Positions 36,212 to 45,451 of a stretch of 64,000 bases of DNA are shown here, piece by piece. Every line of letters begins with the position of its first letter. The stretch's first letter is position 1. Under the pieces are notes generated by a model that was given only the letters and a program-made list of their open reading frames with translations, did not search any database and was not told the DNA's origin. A program made the translations under genes and the position numbers. The DNA is from Burkholderia vietnamiensis LMG 10929 (GTDB lineage Bacteria > Pseudomonadota > Gammaproteobacteria > Burkholderiales > Burkholderiaceae): NCBI RefSeq assembly GCF_000959445.1, contig NZ_CP009630.1, positions 2,046,001 through 2,110,000 on the forward strand, written 5' to 3'.

Positions 36212-36526
36212 ATGAAATCCATCATCGTCACCTTCGCGACGCTCTGCGCGGCCGCGACCGTCCTGCTCGCCGCACCGCGCGCATCGTATGCGCAGTCGCC
36301 GCTCACCCGTGCACAGGTTCGCCAGGAATTGCTCGACCTCGAATCGGTCGGCTACGATCCATCCGCCGGCGACGCCGACAACTACCCGGAAGGCATCGTC
36401 GCCGCGCAGGTGCGCCTCGAGGAGAAGCGCGCCGCCGAACGCCGCAGCGGCGAAGCGGCCTACGGCTCGGGCGGCGCACCGCGCACGTCGTCGGGCGCAG
36501 CGGCCGTCGCGGCAGCGAACCGATGA
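36212..36526 (+). CDS. DUF4148 domain-containing secreted protein
   Basis: A 104-residue periplasmic protein. A signal peptide (MKSIIVTFATLCAAATVLLA, cleavage near SYA-QS) precedes the DUF4148 pattern: LTRAQVRQELLDLESVGYDP then DNYPEGIVAAQVRLEEK. Burkholderia genomes carry many copies of this small family; function unknown. GAGGAAA lies before the ATG. A second member is at 50883-51203. Confidence 0.88.
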   Translation: MKSIIVTFATLCAAATVLLAAPRASYAQSPLTRAQVRQELLDLESVGYDPSAGDADNYPEGIVAAQVRLEEKRAAERRSGEAAYGSGGAPRTSSGAAAVAAANR

Positions 36527-36661
36527 GATGTGGGGTGCCGATGCGCAGTGCGCGCGTGAAGATCGACGCATGCGCGGGCACACCGCCGCACAGCGGCCTC
36601 TCGCGTCCAGCTAAAATACCGGCCTGCCGCGCGTCCCGCCGCGGCCGGAGGACCCCACATC

Positions 36662-37765
36662 ATGACCGCACGCCGCGGTGCCGCGATTGCGATCGCGCCC
36701 GGTCACGAGACAGCCCGCCTGTCCGACGCCCAGAAGACCTTCAACACGCTCGTCGAGCGCATCGACAAGCGGCGCGAGCGCCTCGCGGCGTGGGACGCCG
36801 TCACGCCGGCGTTCCAGAAGAAGTTCGTGGACGCGCTGCTGCCGCTCGAACGCGAATCGACGGCGCTGCGCACGCGGCTGATTCATCTGCTCGACGACGC
36901 GTTCCTGCGTAGCGGACTCAGCAAGGCCGAGCAGCGCACGCTGTCCGACCTGATCGCGGACATGGCCCGCGACGTGCTCGACGCCGCCGACGACGCGGCG
37001 CTGCAGCGCGTCTACGATCGCCATCATGCAAGCGGGCCGGCCGGCAGCGCAGCGGCCGATCCGCAGCCCGCGCCCGGCGCCGACGCGGCAGACGATCTCG
37101 ATGCCCTGTCACCCGACGAACTGGCGCAACGGCTCCAAGCCGAGCTCGACGCGCAGTTCGAGCGCGACATGGCCGCGCACGCGGCACGCGAGGCGCAGCG
37201 CGCGAAGCGCAGGAAGACGCCGAAGCAGACAGCCGCGCAGGCGCGCGCCGAAGCGGAGCAGGCCGAATCGAGCAAGTCGATCCGCGAGATCTACCGCAAG
37301 CTGGCCAGCGCGCTGCATCCCGATCGCGCCACCGATCCGCACGACCAGGAACGCAAGACCGCGCTGATGCAGCGGGTCAACCACGCCTATGCGAAGCGCA
37401 ACCTGCTGCAGCTGCTGGAGCTTCAGCTTGAGATCGAACAGATCGACCGGCATGCAATCGCCGGCCTCGGCGAAGCGCGGCTGACGCGCTACAACGGCAT
37501 CCTCGACGAGCAGCTGCGCGAGCTCGACCGCGAGATCGAACACGTGGAGAACGATTTCCGCCGAACCTACGGCATCGCGCCGTCCGTGAAGATCGCGCCC
37601 GACACCGTGGTGCGCCTGCTCGCGCGTGACATCGCCGGCATGCAGCGCAGCATTCAGGACCTGACCGTCACGCTGCGCGAGTTCGAGGATCCGGACAACG
37701 TCCGGCGCTGGCTGAAGGAGATGAAGCGCCGCCCCGCATCGGCGCGCTTCGACGAAGACCGTTAG
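36662..37765 (+). CDS. J-domain protein
   Basis: A 367-residue cytoplasmic helical protein with an internal J domain. The signature HPD lies at residues 219-221 in IREIYRKLASALHPDRATDP, followed by ALMQRVNHAYAKRNLLQLL. The J domain is central, not N-terminal, so it is a class C co-chaperone that would stimulate a DnaK-type Hsp70. The first 150 residues and the C-terminal 120 are alpha-helical and charged and carry no known domain that I can name. The client is unknown. Confidence 0.85.
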   Translation: MTARRGAAIAIAPGHETARLSDAQKTFNTLVERIDKRRERLAAWDAVTPAFQKKFVDALLPLERESTALRTRLIHLLDDAFLRSGLSKAEQRTLSDLIADMARDVLDAADDAALQRVYDRHHASGPAGSAAADPQPAPGADAADDLDALSPDELAQRLQAELDAQFERDMAAHAAREAQRAKRRKTPKQTAAQARAEAEQAESSKSIREIYRKLASALHPDRATDPHDQERKTALMQRVNHAYAKRNLLQLLELQLEIEQIDRHAIAGLGEARLTRYNGILDEQLRELDREIEHVENDFRRTYGIAPSVKIAPDTVVRLLARDIAGMQRSIQDLTVTLREFEDPDNVRRWLKEMKRRPASARFDEDR

Positions 37766-37806
37766 CAAGCGGCGTGCACATCACTGCGGCACGTCACTGC
37801 GATGCA

Positions 37807-38712
37807 TCACTGCAGCTCGCCGATCCCGCCCATCAGCGTCATCAGCTGCTCGCGCAACCATCGGCTGCCCTGATCCTGGTCGGCGCTGCGGTGCCAGTAG
37901 CAGAAGTATTCGAGCGCCGGCATCTCGAACGGCAGTTCGAGGATGCGGGCCGGATAGCGCTGCAGCAGCCGGAGCGGCGCGGTCAGCGCGAGATCGCCGC
38001 GCATCGCGATCAACGGCGCGACCATGTAGTGCTGCACGCGCATCTGGATGGTGCGGCGCAGCCCGAGGCGCGTCAGCTCCGCGTCGACGTGCCCGCTGCC
38101 CTTGCGGCGGCTCGACACGTGGATGTGCCCCATCGACAGGTAGTCGTCCATGGTCAGCGCATCGCGCCGGAACGGATGATCTTCGCGGATCATGCACGCG
38201 TAGCGGTCGCGCACGAGCAGCGCCTGGCACAGGTGCGGATCGCCGATCAGCGGCGCGTCGATCGCGATGTCGACGGAGCCGTTCGCGAGCGCGGTCGCCA
38301 CTTCGCGGCGGTCCAGCGTATAGCTGCGCACGTGCATGCCCGGCGCATGCGTCTGCAGCAGCTCGCCGAGCGCCGGCAGCAGCAACGCCTCGGTCAGGTC
38401 GCTCATGCTCAACCGGAACACCCGCTCCGACGACGCGGGCTCGAACACGTCGCCCTCGTGCGCGCTCGAGTCGAGCAACTGCAACGCCTCGCGCACGCGG
38501 CCGACGATGTTCTCGGCCATCGGCGTCGGCATCATCCCGGCCGGCGTGCTGACGAACAGCGGATCGTTCAGCGTCTTGCGCAGCCGCGCGAGCGCATTGC
38601 TGACGGCCGGCTGCGTGAGGTTCAGCACTTCGGCCGCGCGCGTCAGGTTGCGCTTGTTGTAGATCGCATCGAATACGACGAACAGGTTCAGGTCAATCTT
38701 CGAAAGGCGCAT
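37807..38712 (-). CDS. LysR family transcriptional regulator (NodD/NahR-like group)
   Basis: A 301-residue LysR protein. The HTH MRLSKIDLNLFVVFDAIYNK then LNLTQPAVSNALARLRKTLN and the effector domain (RVFRLSMSDLTEALLLPAL) place it in the NodD/PcpR/LinR subgroup. AGGAG lies seven bases before the ATG. It is the last gene after the acyl-CoA dehydrogenase cluster, all read leftward, 122 bp beyond it, and is the likely regulator of that cluster. Confidence 0.92.
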   Translation of the reverse strand: MRLSKIDLNLFVVFDAIYNKRNLTRAAEVLNLTQPAVSNALARLRKTLNDPLFVSTPAGMMPTPMAENIVGRVREALQLLDSSAHEGDVFEPASSERVFRLSMSDLTEALLLPALGELLQTHAPGMHVRSYTLDRREVATALANGSVDIAIDAPLIGDPHLCQALLVRDRYACMIREDHPFRRDALTMDDYLSMGHIHVSSRRKGSGHVDAELTRLGLRRTIQMRVQHYMVAPLIAMRGDLALTAPLRLLQRYPARILELPFEMPALEYFCYWHRSADQDQGSRWLREQLMTLMGGIGELQ

Positions 38713-38793
38713 TGCCGGATCTCCTTGCCGGCATCTTAATACGGCGCGCGCGTCGGGTTCGGCCACCTCGCGTCCGCTCGCGCGCGCTCGCCG

Positions 38794-38826
38794 CGACATC
38801 GCAGCGACATCGCAGCGACATCGCAG
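38794..38826. repeat. Three perfect 11-bp tandem repeats
   Basis: The unit CGACATCGCAG occurs three times head to tail, and a fourth partial copy continues to 38831. It lies in the gap between the acyl-CoA dehydrogenase stop and the LysR start. Confidence 0.8.
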
Positions 38827-38834
38827 CGACACGT

Positions 38835-40079
38835 TCAGTCGCGCGGCGGGCGCGTCAGATACGGCTCGGTCGCGCCGCGCACGGCGCCCTTGATCTCCAT
38901 CCGCGCGATCGACTGCAGATGCACCTCGTCCGGGCCGTCTGCGAAGCGCAGCGCGCGCCCCCAGCTCCACAGATCGGCGAGCGGCGTGTCCGGGCTCAGG
39001 CCCATCGCGCCGAACACCTGCATCGCGCGGTCGCACACGTCGGTGTACATGGTCGGCACGAGCGCCTTGATCATCGAGATTTCCTTGCGCGCGGCCTTCG
39101 CGCCGACCTTGTCGATCATCCACGCGGCCTTCAGCACGAGCAGCCGCGCCTGGTCGATCTCGATGCGCGAGCGCGCGATCCATTCGCCGACCGTCCCGTG
39201 CCGGTTCAGCGGCTTGCCGAACGCCTCGCGCGACTGCGCGCGATCGATCATCAGCTCGAGCGCGAGCTCTGCCGCGCCGATCGAGCGCATGCAATGGTGG
39301 ATGCGCCCCGGCCCGAGCCGCGCCTGCGCGAGCGCGAAGCCGCTGCCTTCGTCGCCGAGCAGGTTGCGCGCCGGCACGCGCACGTTGTCGAAGGTGATCT
39401 CGCAGTGCCCTTCCGGCGCGTAGTGATTGACCACGGTGATGTTGCGCACCACCGTCACGCCCGGCGTGTCGCGCGGCACCAGGATCATGCTCTGCTGCCG
39501 GTGCGCTTCCGCCGCCGGGTCGGTCTTGCCCATCACGATGAAGATCTTGCAGTTCGGATGCGCGGCATTCGTGATGAACCACTTGCGGCCGTTGATCACG
39601 TACTCGTCGCCGGCGCGCTCGATGCGCGTCGTGATGTTGGTCGCATCCGACGACGCGACGTCGGGCTCCGTCATCGCGAACGCCGAGCGGATCTCGCCGT
39701 GCAGCAGCGGCAGCAGCCACTCGTCGCGCTGCGCCGGCGTCGCGAACATGTGCAGCAACTCCATGTTGCCGGTGTCCGGCGCATTGCAGTTGAAAACCTC
39801 CGACGCCCACGCGACGCGCCCCATGATCTCCGCGAGCGGCGCGTATTCGAGGTTCGTCAGCGCCGTGCCCGGCTCGTCTTCCTTCAGATGCGGCAGGAAC
39901 AGATTCCACAGCCCTTCGGCCTTCGCGCGCGCCTTCAATTCCTCCATGAACGACACCGGGTAGTGCCCCGCATGCACTTCGTCGTTCCACTGGCGGATGC
40001 GCGGCACGATGTGCGCATCCATGAACGCACGCACGCGCTCACGCAGTTCTTCCATCTTCGGGGTATAGCCAAAATCCAT
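38835..40079 (-). CDS. Acyl-CoA dehydrogenase
   Basis: A 414-residue flavoenzyme that makes the alpha-beta double bond in acyl-CoA. The FAD/substrate region (AFAMTEPDVASSDATNI, then WFITNAAHPNCKIF) and the C-terminal ACAD region (GGMGLSPDTP-like FGAMGLSPDTPLADLW) are present. It is close to the ACAD11/ACAD10-like bacterial group, which agrees with the linked phosphotransferase-like gene. GAGGA precedes the ATG at 40079. It is the fourth gene of a leftward cluster. Confidence 0.93.
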   Translation of the reverse strand: MDFGYTPKMEELRERVRAFMDAHIVPRIRQWNDEVHAGHYPVSFMEELKARAKAEGLWNLFLPHLKEDEPGTALTNLEYAPLAEIMGRVAWASEVFNCNAPDTGNMELLHMFATPAQRDEWLLPLLHGEIRSAFAMTEPDVASSDATNITTRIERAGDEYVINGRKWFITNAAHPNCKIFIVMGKTDPAAEAHRQQSMILVPRDTPGVTVVRNITVVNHYAPEGHCEITFDNVRVPARNLLGDEGSGFALAQARLGPGRIHHCMRSIGAAELALELMIDRAQSREAFGKPLNRHGTVGEWIARSRIEIDQARLLVLKAAWMIDKVGAKAARKEISMIKALVPTMYTDVCDRAMQVFGAMGLSPDTPLADLWSWGRALRFADGPDEVHLQSIARMEIKGAVRGATEPYLTRPPRD

Positions 40080-40151
40080 GATCGATTCCTCGCAATTGCG
40101 CGTGTTCGTTCGGTTCAAAAGGCCCGCAGGCCGTCGTAGGTCGTCGCGCGC

Positions 40152-40916
40152 TCAGAGCGTGAGGCCGCCGTCGACGACGATGCATTCGCCATTCGTATAG
40201 CTCGCCGCGTCCGACACGAGATACAGCACCGTGCCGGCCATCTCGGACGGCTGCGCGTGACGGCGCAGCGGAATCTTCTCCATCCATGCCTGATAGATCT
40301 GCTGGTCGGCGAACAGCGCGCCCGCGAACTTCGTCTTCGTGAGGCCCGGCAGCAGCGCGTTCACGCGGATGCCGAGCGGCCCGCATTCCTTCGCGAACGC
40401 CTTCGTCATGTTCACGACCGCGGCCTTCGTGATCGAATAGATGCCCTGCCGGTCGCCCGGCTGCAGCGCGTTCACGGACGCGGTGTTGACGATCGCGCCG
40501 CCGCCTTGCGCCTTCATCAGCTTGCCGGCCTCGACCGACATGAAGAAGTAGCCGCGGATGTTCACGTCGACGGTCTTCTCGTACGCGGCCAGATCGGTGT
40601 CGAGGATGTGTCCGAAATACGGATTCGCCGCCGCGTTGTTCACCAGGATGTCGAGCCGGCCGTGCCGGCCGCGGATCGTCTCGAACGTCGCGGCGATGTC
40701 CTCCATCCGTCCGACGTGGCAGGCCAGCGCTTCGGCGCGGCCGCCCGCCGCGACGATTGCGTCCGCAACGGCCCGGCAGTCGTCGAGCTTGCGGCTCGAC
40801 ACGATCACGTGCGCGCCCTGCTGCGCGAGCAGCTTCGCGATTTCCTCGCCGATGCCGCGGCTCGCGCCCGTCACCAGCGCGATCTTGCCCGTCAGGTCGA
40901 ACAGGTTCGTTGCCAT
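40152..40916 (-). CDS. SDR family oxidoreductase
   Basis: A 254-residue classical SDR: TGASRGIGEEIA near residue 15, NNAAANPYFG, catalytic Ser in VNTASVNA, and YSITKAA as the YxxxK site, ending YTNGECIVVDGGLTL. It is likely a 3-hydroxyacyl-CoA dehydrogenase or similar in this acyl-CoA pathway. The ATG at 40916 is chosen for the strong GGAGGAG upstream. Confidence 0.93.
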   Translation of the reverse strand: MATNLFDLTGKIALVTGASRGIGEEIAKLLAQQGAHVIVSSRKLDDCRAVADAIVAAGGRAEALACHVGRMEDIAATFETIRGRHGRLDILVNNAAANPYFGHILDTDLAAYEKTVDVNIRGYFFMSVEAGKLMKAQGGGAIVNTASVNALQPGDRQGIYSITKAAVVNMTKAFAKECGPLGIRVNALLPGLTKTKFAGALFADQQIYQAWMEKIPLRRHAQPSEMAGTVLYLVSDAASYTNGECIVVDGGLTL

Positions 40917-40974
40917 GTTGCTGTGCTCCTCCATCGATGTGTTGTCGTGCGGCCGCGCGGCCGTGTTTGCGGCG

Positions 40975-42006
40975 TCAGCGCTGCGCGCCGATCACGTCGA
41001 CGGCCAGCTCGGCCAGCCGGCCGGCCATCGCGCCGACGCGCAGCGCCTGTTCGCTCGACGCGTTGCCTTGCAGCGCGCGCGCCTTCACGCCCTGCGCGAT
41101 CGCGGCGAGCCGGAAGAAGCTGAACGCGAGATAGAAATGCCAGTCGCGGATCGGCTCGATCCCGCGCAGCTCGCAGTAGCGCGCGACGATCGCCGCTTCG
41201 TCCGGGATGCCGAGTTCGGCGCGATCCTGGCCCGCGAGCCCGCGCACCTGAGTGCCGGCCGGCAGCCGCAGACACATGCAGAAGTACGCGAGGTCGGCGA
41301 GCGGATTGCCGAGCGTCGACAGCTCCCAGTCAAGCACGGCCTGCACGCGGTAGTCGTCGCGCGCGAACATCACGTTGTCGATCCGGAAGTCGCCGTGCAC
41401 GAGCGCCGGACGCCCCGCGTCGTCGGGGCACGCTTGCGGCAGCCAGTCGATCAGCGTTTCCATCGCGTCGAGGCGCTCCGTCTGCGCCGCACGATACTGC
41501 TTCGTCCACACGCCGATCTGGCGCTCGAAGTAGTTGCCGGGACGGCCGTAGTCGGCGAGGCCCACCGCGTCGACGTCGACGTCGTGCAGCGCGGCCATCG
41601 TGCGGAGCAGCGCGTCGTAGCAGGTCGCGCGGTCGGCCTTCGGCAGCTCCGGCAACGCCGGATCCCAGAAGATGCGGCCGTCCTCGAAGCTCATCACGTA
41701 AAACATGCTGCCGATCACGTCGCGGTCTTCGCACAGGTGATACGGACGCGCGACCGGCACCGCAGTGCCCGACAGCGCGCTCAGCACGCGGAATTCGCGG
41801 TCGACCGCATGCGCGGACTTCAGCAGTTCGCCGGGCGGCTGGCGGCGCAGCACGTAGCGGCCGCTTTTCGCGTGCAGCAGGTACGTCGGGTTCGACTGGC
41901 CGCCGGCAAACTTCTCCAGGTCGAGCGGGCCTTCGAAGCCCGGCACGTGCGCTTCCAGATAGCGCGTCAGGCGGGCTGCGTCGAGGGGCGGGGCAGGATG
42001 GGTCAT
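40975..42006 (-). CDS. APH/ACAD10-like phosphotransferase family protein
   Basis: A 343-residue aminoglycoside-phosphotransferase-fold kinase. Motifs are GGQSNPTYLL (nucleotide loop), YVLRRQPPGELL, the catalytic loop LVHGDFRIDNVMF, and the metal-binding VLDWELSTLGNPLADLAYF. In animals ACAD10/ACAD11 such a kinase domain is fused to acyl-CoA dehydrogenase and phosphorylates 4-hydroxyacyl-CoAs for breakdown. Here the two are adjacent separate genes, so the same pathway is likely (inference). An upstream ATG at 42045 would overlap the previous gene. Confidence 0.9.
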   Translation of the reverse strand: MTHPAPPLDAARLTRYLEAHVPGFEGPLDLEKFAGGQSNPTYLLHAKSGRYVLRRQPPGELLKSAHAVDREFRVLSALSGTAVPVARPYHLCEDRDVIGSMFYVMSFEDGRIFWDPALPELPKADRATCYDALLRTMAALHDVDVDAVGLADYGRPGNYFERQIGVWTKQYRAAQTERLDAMETLIDWLPQACPDDAGRPALVHGDFRIDNVMFARDDYRVQAVLDWELSTLGNPLADLAYFCMCLRLPAGTQVRGLAGQDRAELGIPDEAAIVARYCELRGIEPIRDWHFYLAFSFFRLAAIAQGVKARALQGNASSEQALRVGAMAGRLAELAVDVIGAQR

Positions 42007-42026
42007 CGTCGCGATCGTTCGTTGGG

Positions 42027-42701
42027 TCAGCCGTAGGTGCGCCATGCGTGTCGTTCGGGATCGTCGAGATGCGGGATGCCGTTGAACGACGCCAGATGGA
42101 ACGCGTCGGCGTTGAAGAAAAACTGCGAAAGACTGCTGTTGCGGATCTGCAGGTTCAGCGCGATCGCGCTCGCGGGCGGCGCGGCGAGCACCTGCTGGAC
42201 GGTCACCGCGATCGGGCCGCCCGAACTCACCGCGAGCACGCGCTGGCTGCCGCCGTCGCGAATCGCCGCGCGCGCGGCGGCGACGCGCTGCTGGAAATGC
42301 GCCCAGGTTTCGGGCGCCGTGTCGCCGAGCCGGTCGTCGGCCCACAGATGCAGCACCTGCCGCAGCGCGCGGAAGTGCTCCTTCATCGAGCCGGCCGCGA
42401 GCCGCGCGATCTCCGGATAGTCGTGCGCGGCGGCCGCGAACAGCCCGTGGAAGTCATATTCGTTCAGGCCCGGATGGCGGTCGACCGTCACGCGTTCGCC
42501 GCCGATCCCGCGCAGGATCGCGTCGACCGTCTGCGCATGCCGGTTCATCGTCCCGCAGATCACCCGGTCGAAGGTCAGGCCCTGGCGCGCGAAATACTCG
42601 CCGAGCCAGACGCCCTGCTGCTCGCCGCGCGCGGACAGCCGGTCGTAGTCGTTCGTCCCGAACGACGCCTGCCCGTGCCGTACCAGAAAGAGTTCAGCCA
42701 T
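42027..42701 (-). CDS. Histidine phosphatase family protein
   Basis: A 224-residue phosphoglycerate-mutase-like phosphatase. The catalytic motif is LVRHGQASFG near residue 8, with the second His region LAVSSGGPIAV, in which the usual SHGG-type His is replaced by Ser-Ser-Gly-Gly. It is the first gene of the leftward acyl-CoA cluster. It may dephosphorylate a pathway intermediate, but the missing second His makes activity uncertain. Confidence 0.88.
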   Translation of the reverse strand: MAELFLVRHGQASFGTNDYDRLSARGEQQGVWLGEYFARQGLTFDRVICGTMNRHAQTVDAILRGIGGERVTVDRHPGLNEYDFHGLFAAAAHDYPEIARLAAGSMKEHFRALRQVLHLWADDRLGDTAPETWAHFQQRVAAARAAIRDGGSQRVLAVSSGGPIAVTVQQVLAAPPASAIALNLQIRNSSLSQFFFNADAFHLASFNGIPHLDDPERHAWRTYG

Positions 42702-42901
42702 TGCGTATCCATCGAAGCGGTGCCGAAAGACCAGCATAGCGATCGCGTATGCATTTTTGAAATTTATTTTCTGAATCTATCGGCATTCATGACGTGAATT
42801 CCACGTGCACGCACACGCCCCGCGACCGTCACGCCGCTCGTCGCGGCACAGGAATTGCGACGCCAGACATCGTCTTTTCCAACAATCTCAGGAGGGATGC
42901 G

Positions 42902-43057
42902 ATGCTCGGTACGATCCTTATCATCGTTCTGATTCTGTTGCTCATCGGCGCGTTTCCGGCATGGCCGCACAGTCGGAGCTGGGGTTACTGGCCGTCCGGT
43001 TCGGTTGGCCTGATCGTGGTCATCGTCGTGATACTGGTGCTGCTCGGTCGCATCTGA
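42902..43057 (+). CDS. DUF3309 small membrane protein
   Basis: A 51-residue protein, MLGTILIIVLILLLIGAFPA with two hydrophobic segments around a WPHSRSWGYWPSG loop, the full pattern of DUF3309. CAGGAGGG lies before the ATG, and a long terminator follows its stop directly. Function unknown. Confidence 0.85.
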   Translation: MLGTILIIVLILLLIGAFPAWPHSRSWGYWPSGSVGLIVVIVVILVLLGRI

Positions 43058-43059
43058 AT

Positions 43060-43097
43060 GGGAAAGCGCGTGCCGGCCGACCGGCGCGCGCTTTCCC
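43060..43097 (+). terminator. Long hairpin after the DUF3309 gene
   Basis: GGGAAAGCGCGTGCCGG pairs with CCGGCGCGCGCTTTCCC over 17 positions (one G-T wobble) around a four-base loop, starting two bases after the stop. A short T-containing stretch (GTTTCC) follows. It may also end the convergent propeller gene. Confidence 0.8.
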
Positions 43098-43185
43098 GTT
43101 TCCTCGTCATCGCTTCTTTACAAACGCAAGCCATCGACGGCAACGCCGCGGCGGCGAAGTGAACGCTCGCGGCCGTCGCGCCGCC

Positions 43186-45120
43186 TCAAGGCGTCCAGCG
43201 ATAGACGGTGATGCTGTTGCCCTTCACGTTGTTCTTCGTCACCACGTATTCGCCGTTCGCGCGGCGGTACGCGCGGACGCTGTACATCGCGTCGATCGCG
43301 CTACTCGTATCGACGGTCGCCGGGCTCGCATTGACGAGCGTCGTGTCGAGCCGGCCAGTGTCGAGATTGAACGCGTCGATGTTCGGCCACAGCGGGCCGC
43401 TGCTGCTGAACCAGTAACCCACGAACAGATGATTGCCGGCAGCGTCGATCGACTTCGCGCCGCTGTGCGGCAGCGTGATCACCGGGTTCGGCCTCGTCGT
43501 GTTGCCCGCGAGCCAGCCGTGATAGACCTCGATGCGCGTGCCGATCGAGGTCCAGTCGGTGCTGCCCACCACGCCCTGGGCGAGCACCATCGTATCGCTG
43601 TCGGCGAGATAGACGATGCGCGTGAGCGGCTGGATGCTGGCGGGAATCGGCGTCGGCACGCCCGCGCCCCATGAGGGCTTGCCGCTCGCGTCGAAGCTCG
43701 CGAGCGGATAGTGATAGATCGCGCCGGTGTGGTCGAGGCCGGCCCATACGCCGCCCTTGCTGTCGATGCTGAAGCCGGCCGACACGCGCCGCGTCGTGTC
43801 GAATGCCGGGCCCGGGATCGCTCCGTCGGGAATCGCGACGTAGCCGTTGGCCGCATCGAAATGGAAGAAGTAATAGACCGGCGGATTCTGCCCGGCCACG
43901 ACGAGAATCCGGTTCGCGCCGACCGCCGTGAGCAGCCCGAAGTGCTCGTCGCGCTGCGGGTCGTTCATGTTGATGCGCGGGTCGGCCGGATACGCGAACG
44001 GATCGACGGTGTTCGCGACGAACGTGCCGCCCGCGGTGCCGCGGTACACGTGCGTGCCGCTGTAGAACAGCGCGCCGTCGGTGACCGGGTCGGGCGCGGC
44101 GATGCCCTCGAAGTTCAGCGACTGCAGCGTCCAGCGCAGGCCGCCGGTGCTGCCGTATGCGTGAAGGTCGGTCGCGCCGTTGCGGCCGAGATCCCAGCTG
44201 CCGCCCCACGGGTTGTTCAGCACGTACAGGTTGCCGCCCGTATCCTTGCCGATGCCCGCGATGCGCGTGAAGCGCTGCGCGCCGACCTGCCCCTTGATGC
44301 CGGTGGTCGTGTCGAGATAGCCGCCGCGCACGCCGAACGTGCCGACCAGCGCCGGCCGGCCCGTCACCGCATAGCGCTTGATGTTCATGTCGGGGCCTTC
44401 GTCGCCGACCATCAGTTGCCCGGCCGCCGCATCGAAATAGAGCGCCGACGGCTGCGACCCGGCCGGCAGCCGGATCGTGTTCAGCAGCGCGCCGGCCGGA
44501 CTGTATTCGACGATCGTTCCCGCGCGCTTCTGCGCGACCCATACGTTGCCCGCGCCGTCGAGCGCGAGCGCGCCCGGCGCCGCTACGCCGATGTCGCGCT
44601 GCCATACGCCGTCGGTCGTGAACACGCGCACGCGGTTGCCGTAGAAATCGCTCGCGTAGAGCAGCGTGCCGGCCGTCGCAAGCCCGGTGACGACGTCGAT
44701 GCGCGGCTGGTTCGTCGCGGCGGTGACCAGGATCAGCCGGTCGCGGTAATGCGTCGCGCGGTTGTAGCGCCCGACCGCGCCGCTGCCGTATCCGCTGCCC
44801 GGCTGCAGCGCGACGAACAACGACGTCGCGTTGCCGGTGATCGCGCTGCCCTGGAATTCGGCATGCGTGCCGATCGAGCCGATGCTTTTGCCGTTCTGGT
44901 AGATCGCGACGCCGCCCTCATACTCGTCCCACATCGATGCGGTGTAGATCACGCCTTCGGGCGCGACCCACATCGCCCGTGCGACGTTGCCGACGTGCGC
45001 GGCGAGCGTGCCGTAGGTGTTCGCGAGCCAGTCGGTGGTATTGCCCGCGTGGCCGGGCGGCGCGACCGCGGCGATCGACACGGCAAGCAGCACGGCGCGA
45101 AGCGATTTTCCGGCAACCAT
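43186..45120 (-). CDS. Secreted NHL/beta-propeller-like protein
   Basis: A 644-residue exported protein. The signal peptide (MVAGKSLRAVLLAVSIAAVA, cleavage near GHA-GN) is followed by repeated four-stranded blade-like segments, for example VTGLATAGTLLYASDFYGNR, APGALALDGAGNVWVAQKRA and IAGIGKDTGGNLYVLNNPWG, as in NHL/SMP-30-type propellers. No catalytic residues are evident, so it may bind carbohydrate or protein. GGAGAG eight bases before the ATG at 45120 sets the start. It stands alone. Confidence 0.8.
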   Translation of the reverse strand: MVAGKSLRAVLLAVSIAAVAPPGHAGNTTDWLANTYGTLAAHVGNVARAMWVAPEGVIYTASMWDEYEGGVAIYQNGKSIGSIGTHAEFQGSAITGNATSLFVALQPGSGYGSGAVGRYNRATHYRDRLILVTAATNQPRIDVVTGLATAGTLLYASDFYGNRVRVFTTDGVWQRDIGVAAPGALALDGAGNVWVAQKRAGTIVEYSPAGALLNTIRLPAGSQPSALYFDAAAGQLMVGDEGPDMNIKRYAVTGRPALVGTFGVRGGYLDTTTGIKGQVGAQRFTRIAGIGKDTGGNLYVLNNPWGGSWDLGRNGATDLHAYGSTGGLRWTLQSLNFEGIAAPDPVTDGALFYSGTHVYRGTAGGTFVANTVDPFAYPADPRINMNDPQRDEHFGLLTAVGANRILVVAGQNPPVYYFFHFDAANGYVAIPDGAIPGPAFDTTRRVSAGFSIDSKGGVWAGLDHTGAIYHYPLASFDASGKPSWGAGVPTPIPASIQPLTRIVYLADSDTMVLAQGVVGSTDWTSIGTRIEVYHGWLAGNTTRPNPVITLPHSGAKSIDAAGNHLFVGYWFSSSGPLWPNIDAFNLDTGRLDTTLVNASPATVDTSSAIDAMYSVRAYRRANGEYVVTKNNVKGNSITVYRWTP

Positions 45121-45451
45121 GGCAGACGCTCTCCTGAACGATGGAATCACTCATGTGAAGGGCGCGCCGGACGGTGCGTACCTCGGCGTTGCGTAAATAC
45201 TTCCGCGGAATCGTCCGGCGCGGTCGGTATTACATCGCGCGTACATCCGATCTTCGACAACGCCGAGAATAGCGGCAGATAAATCGAAAAAAATTGCGGA
45301 GGGAGAGTTGCGGGTGGAGCGTGGCTCGACAGGGAGAGCACGGCTCAATGGCTGGGGATCGATTCGGCAACTGGGGGAAAGTCGCCGGTCGCGGATGCAG
45401 TCGCGGCTGTTTCAGCGCGAGCGCCGCCCGGCGCACGCGCAGTGCATCGCC
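45121..45451. other. Gap between the propeller gene and the MFS gene
   Basis: Both flanking genes are read leftward, so this 331-bp gap holds the promoter of the propeller gene. An A-rich stretch is at 45285-45295. The part from 45300 on looks like the 3' flank of the MFS gene. No other gene is supported. Confidence 0.4.
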
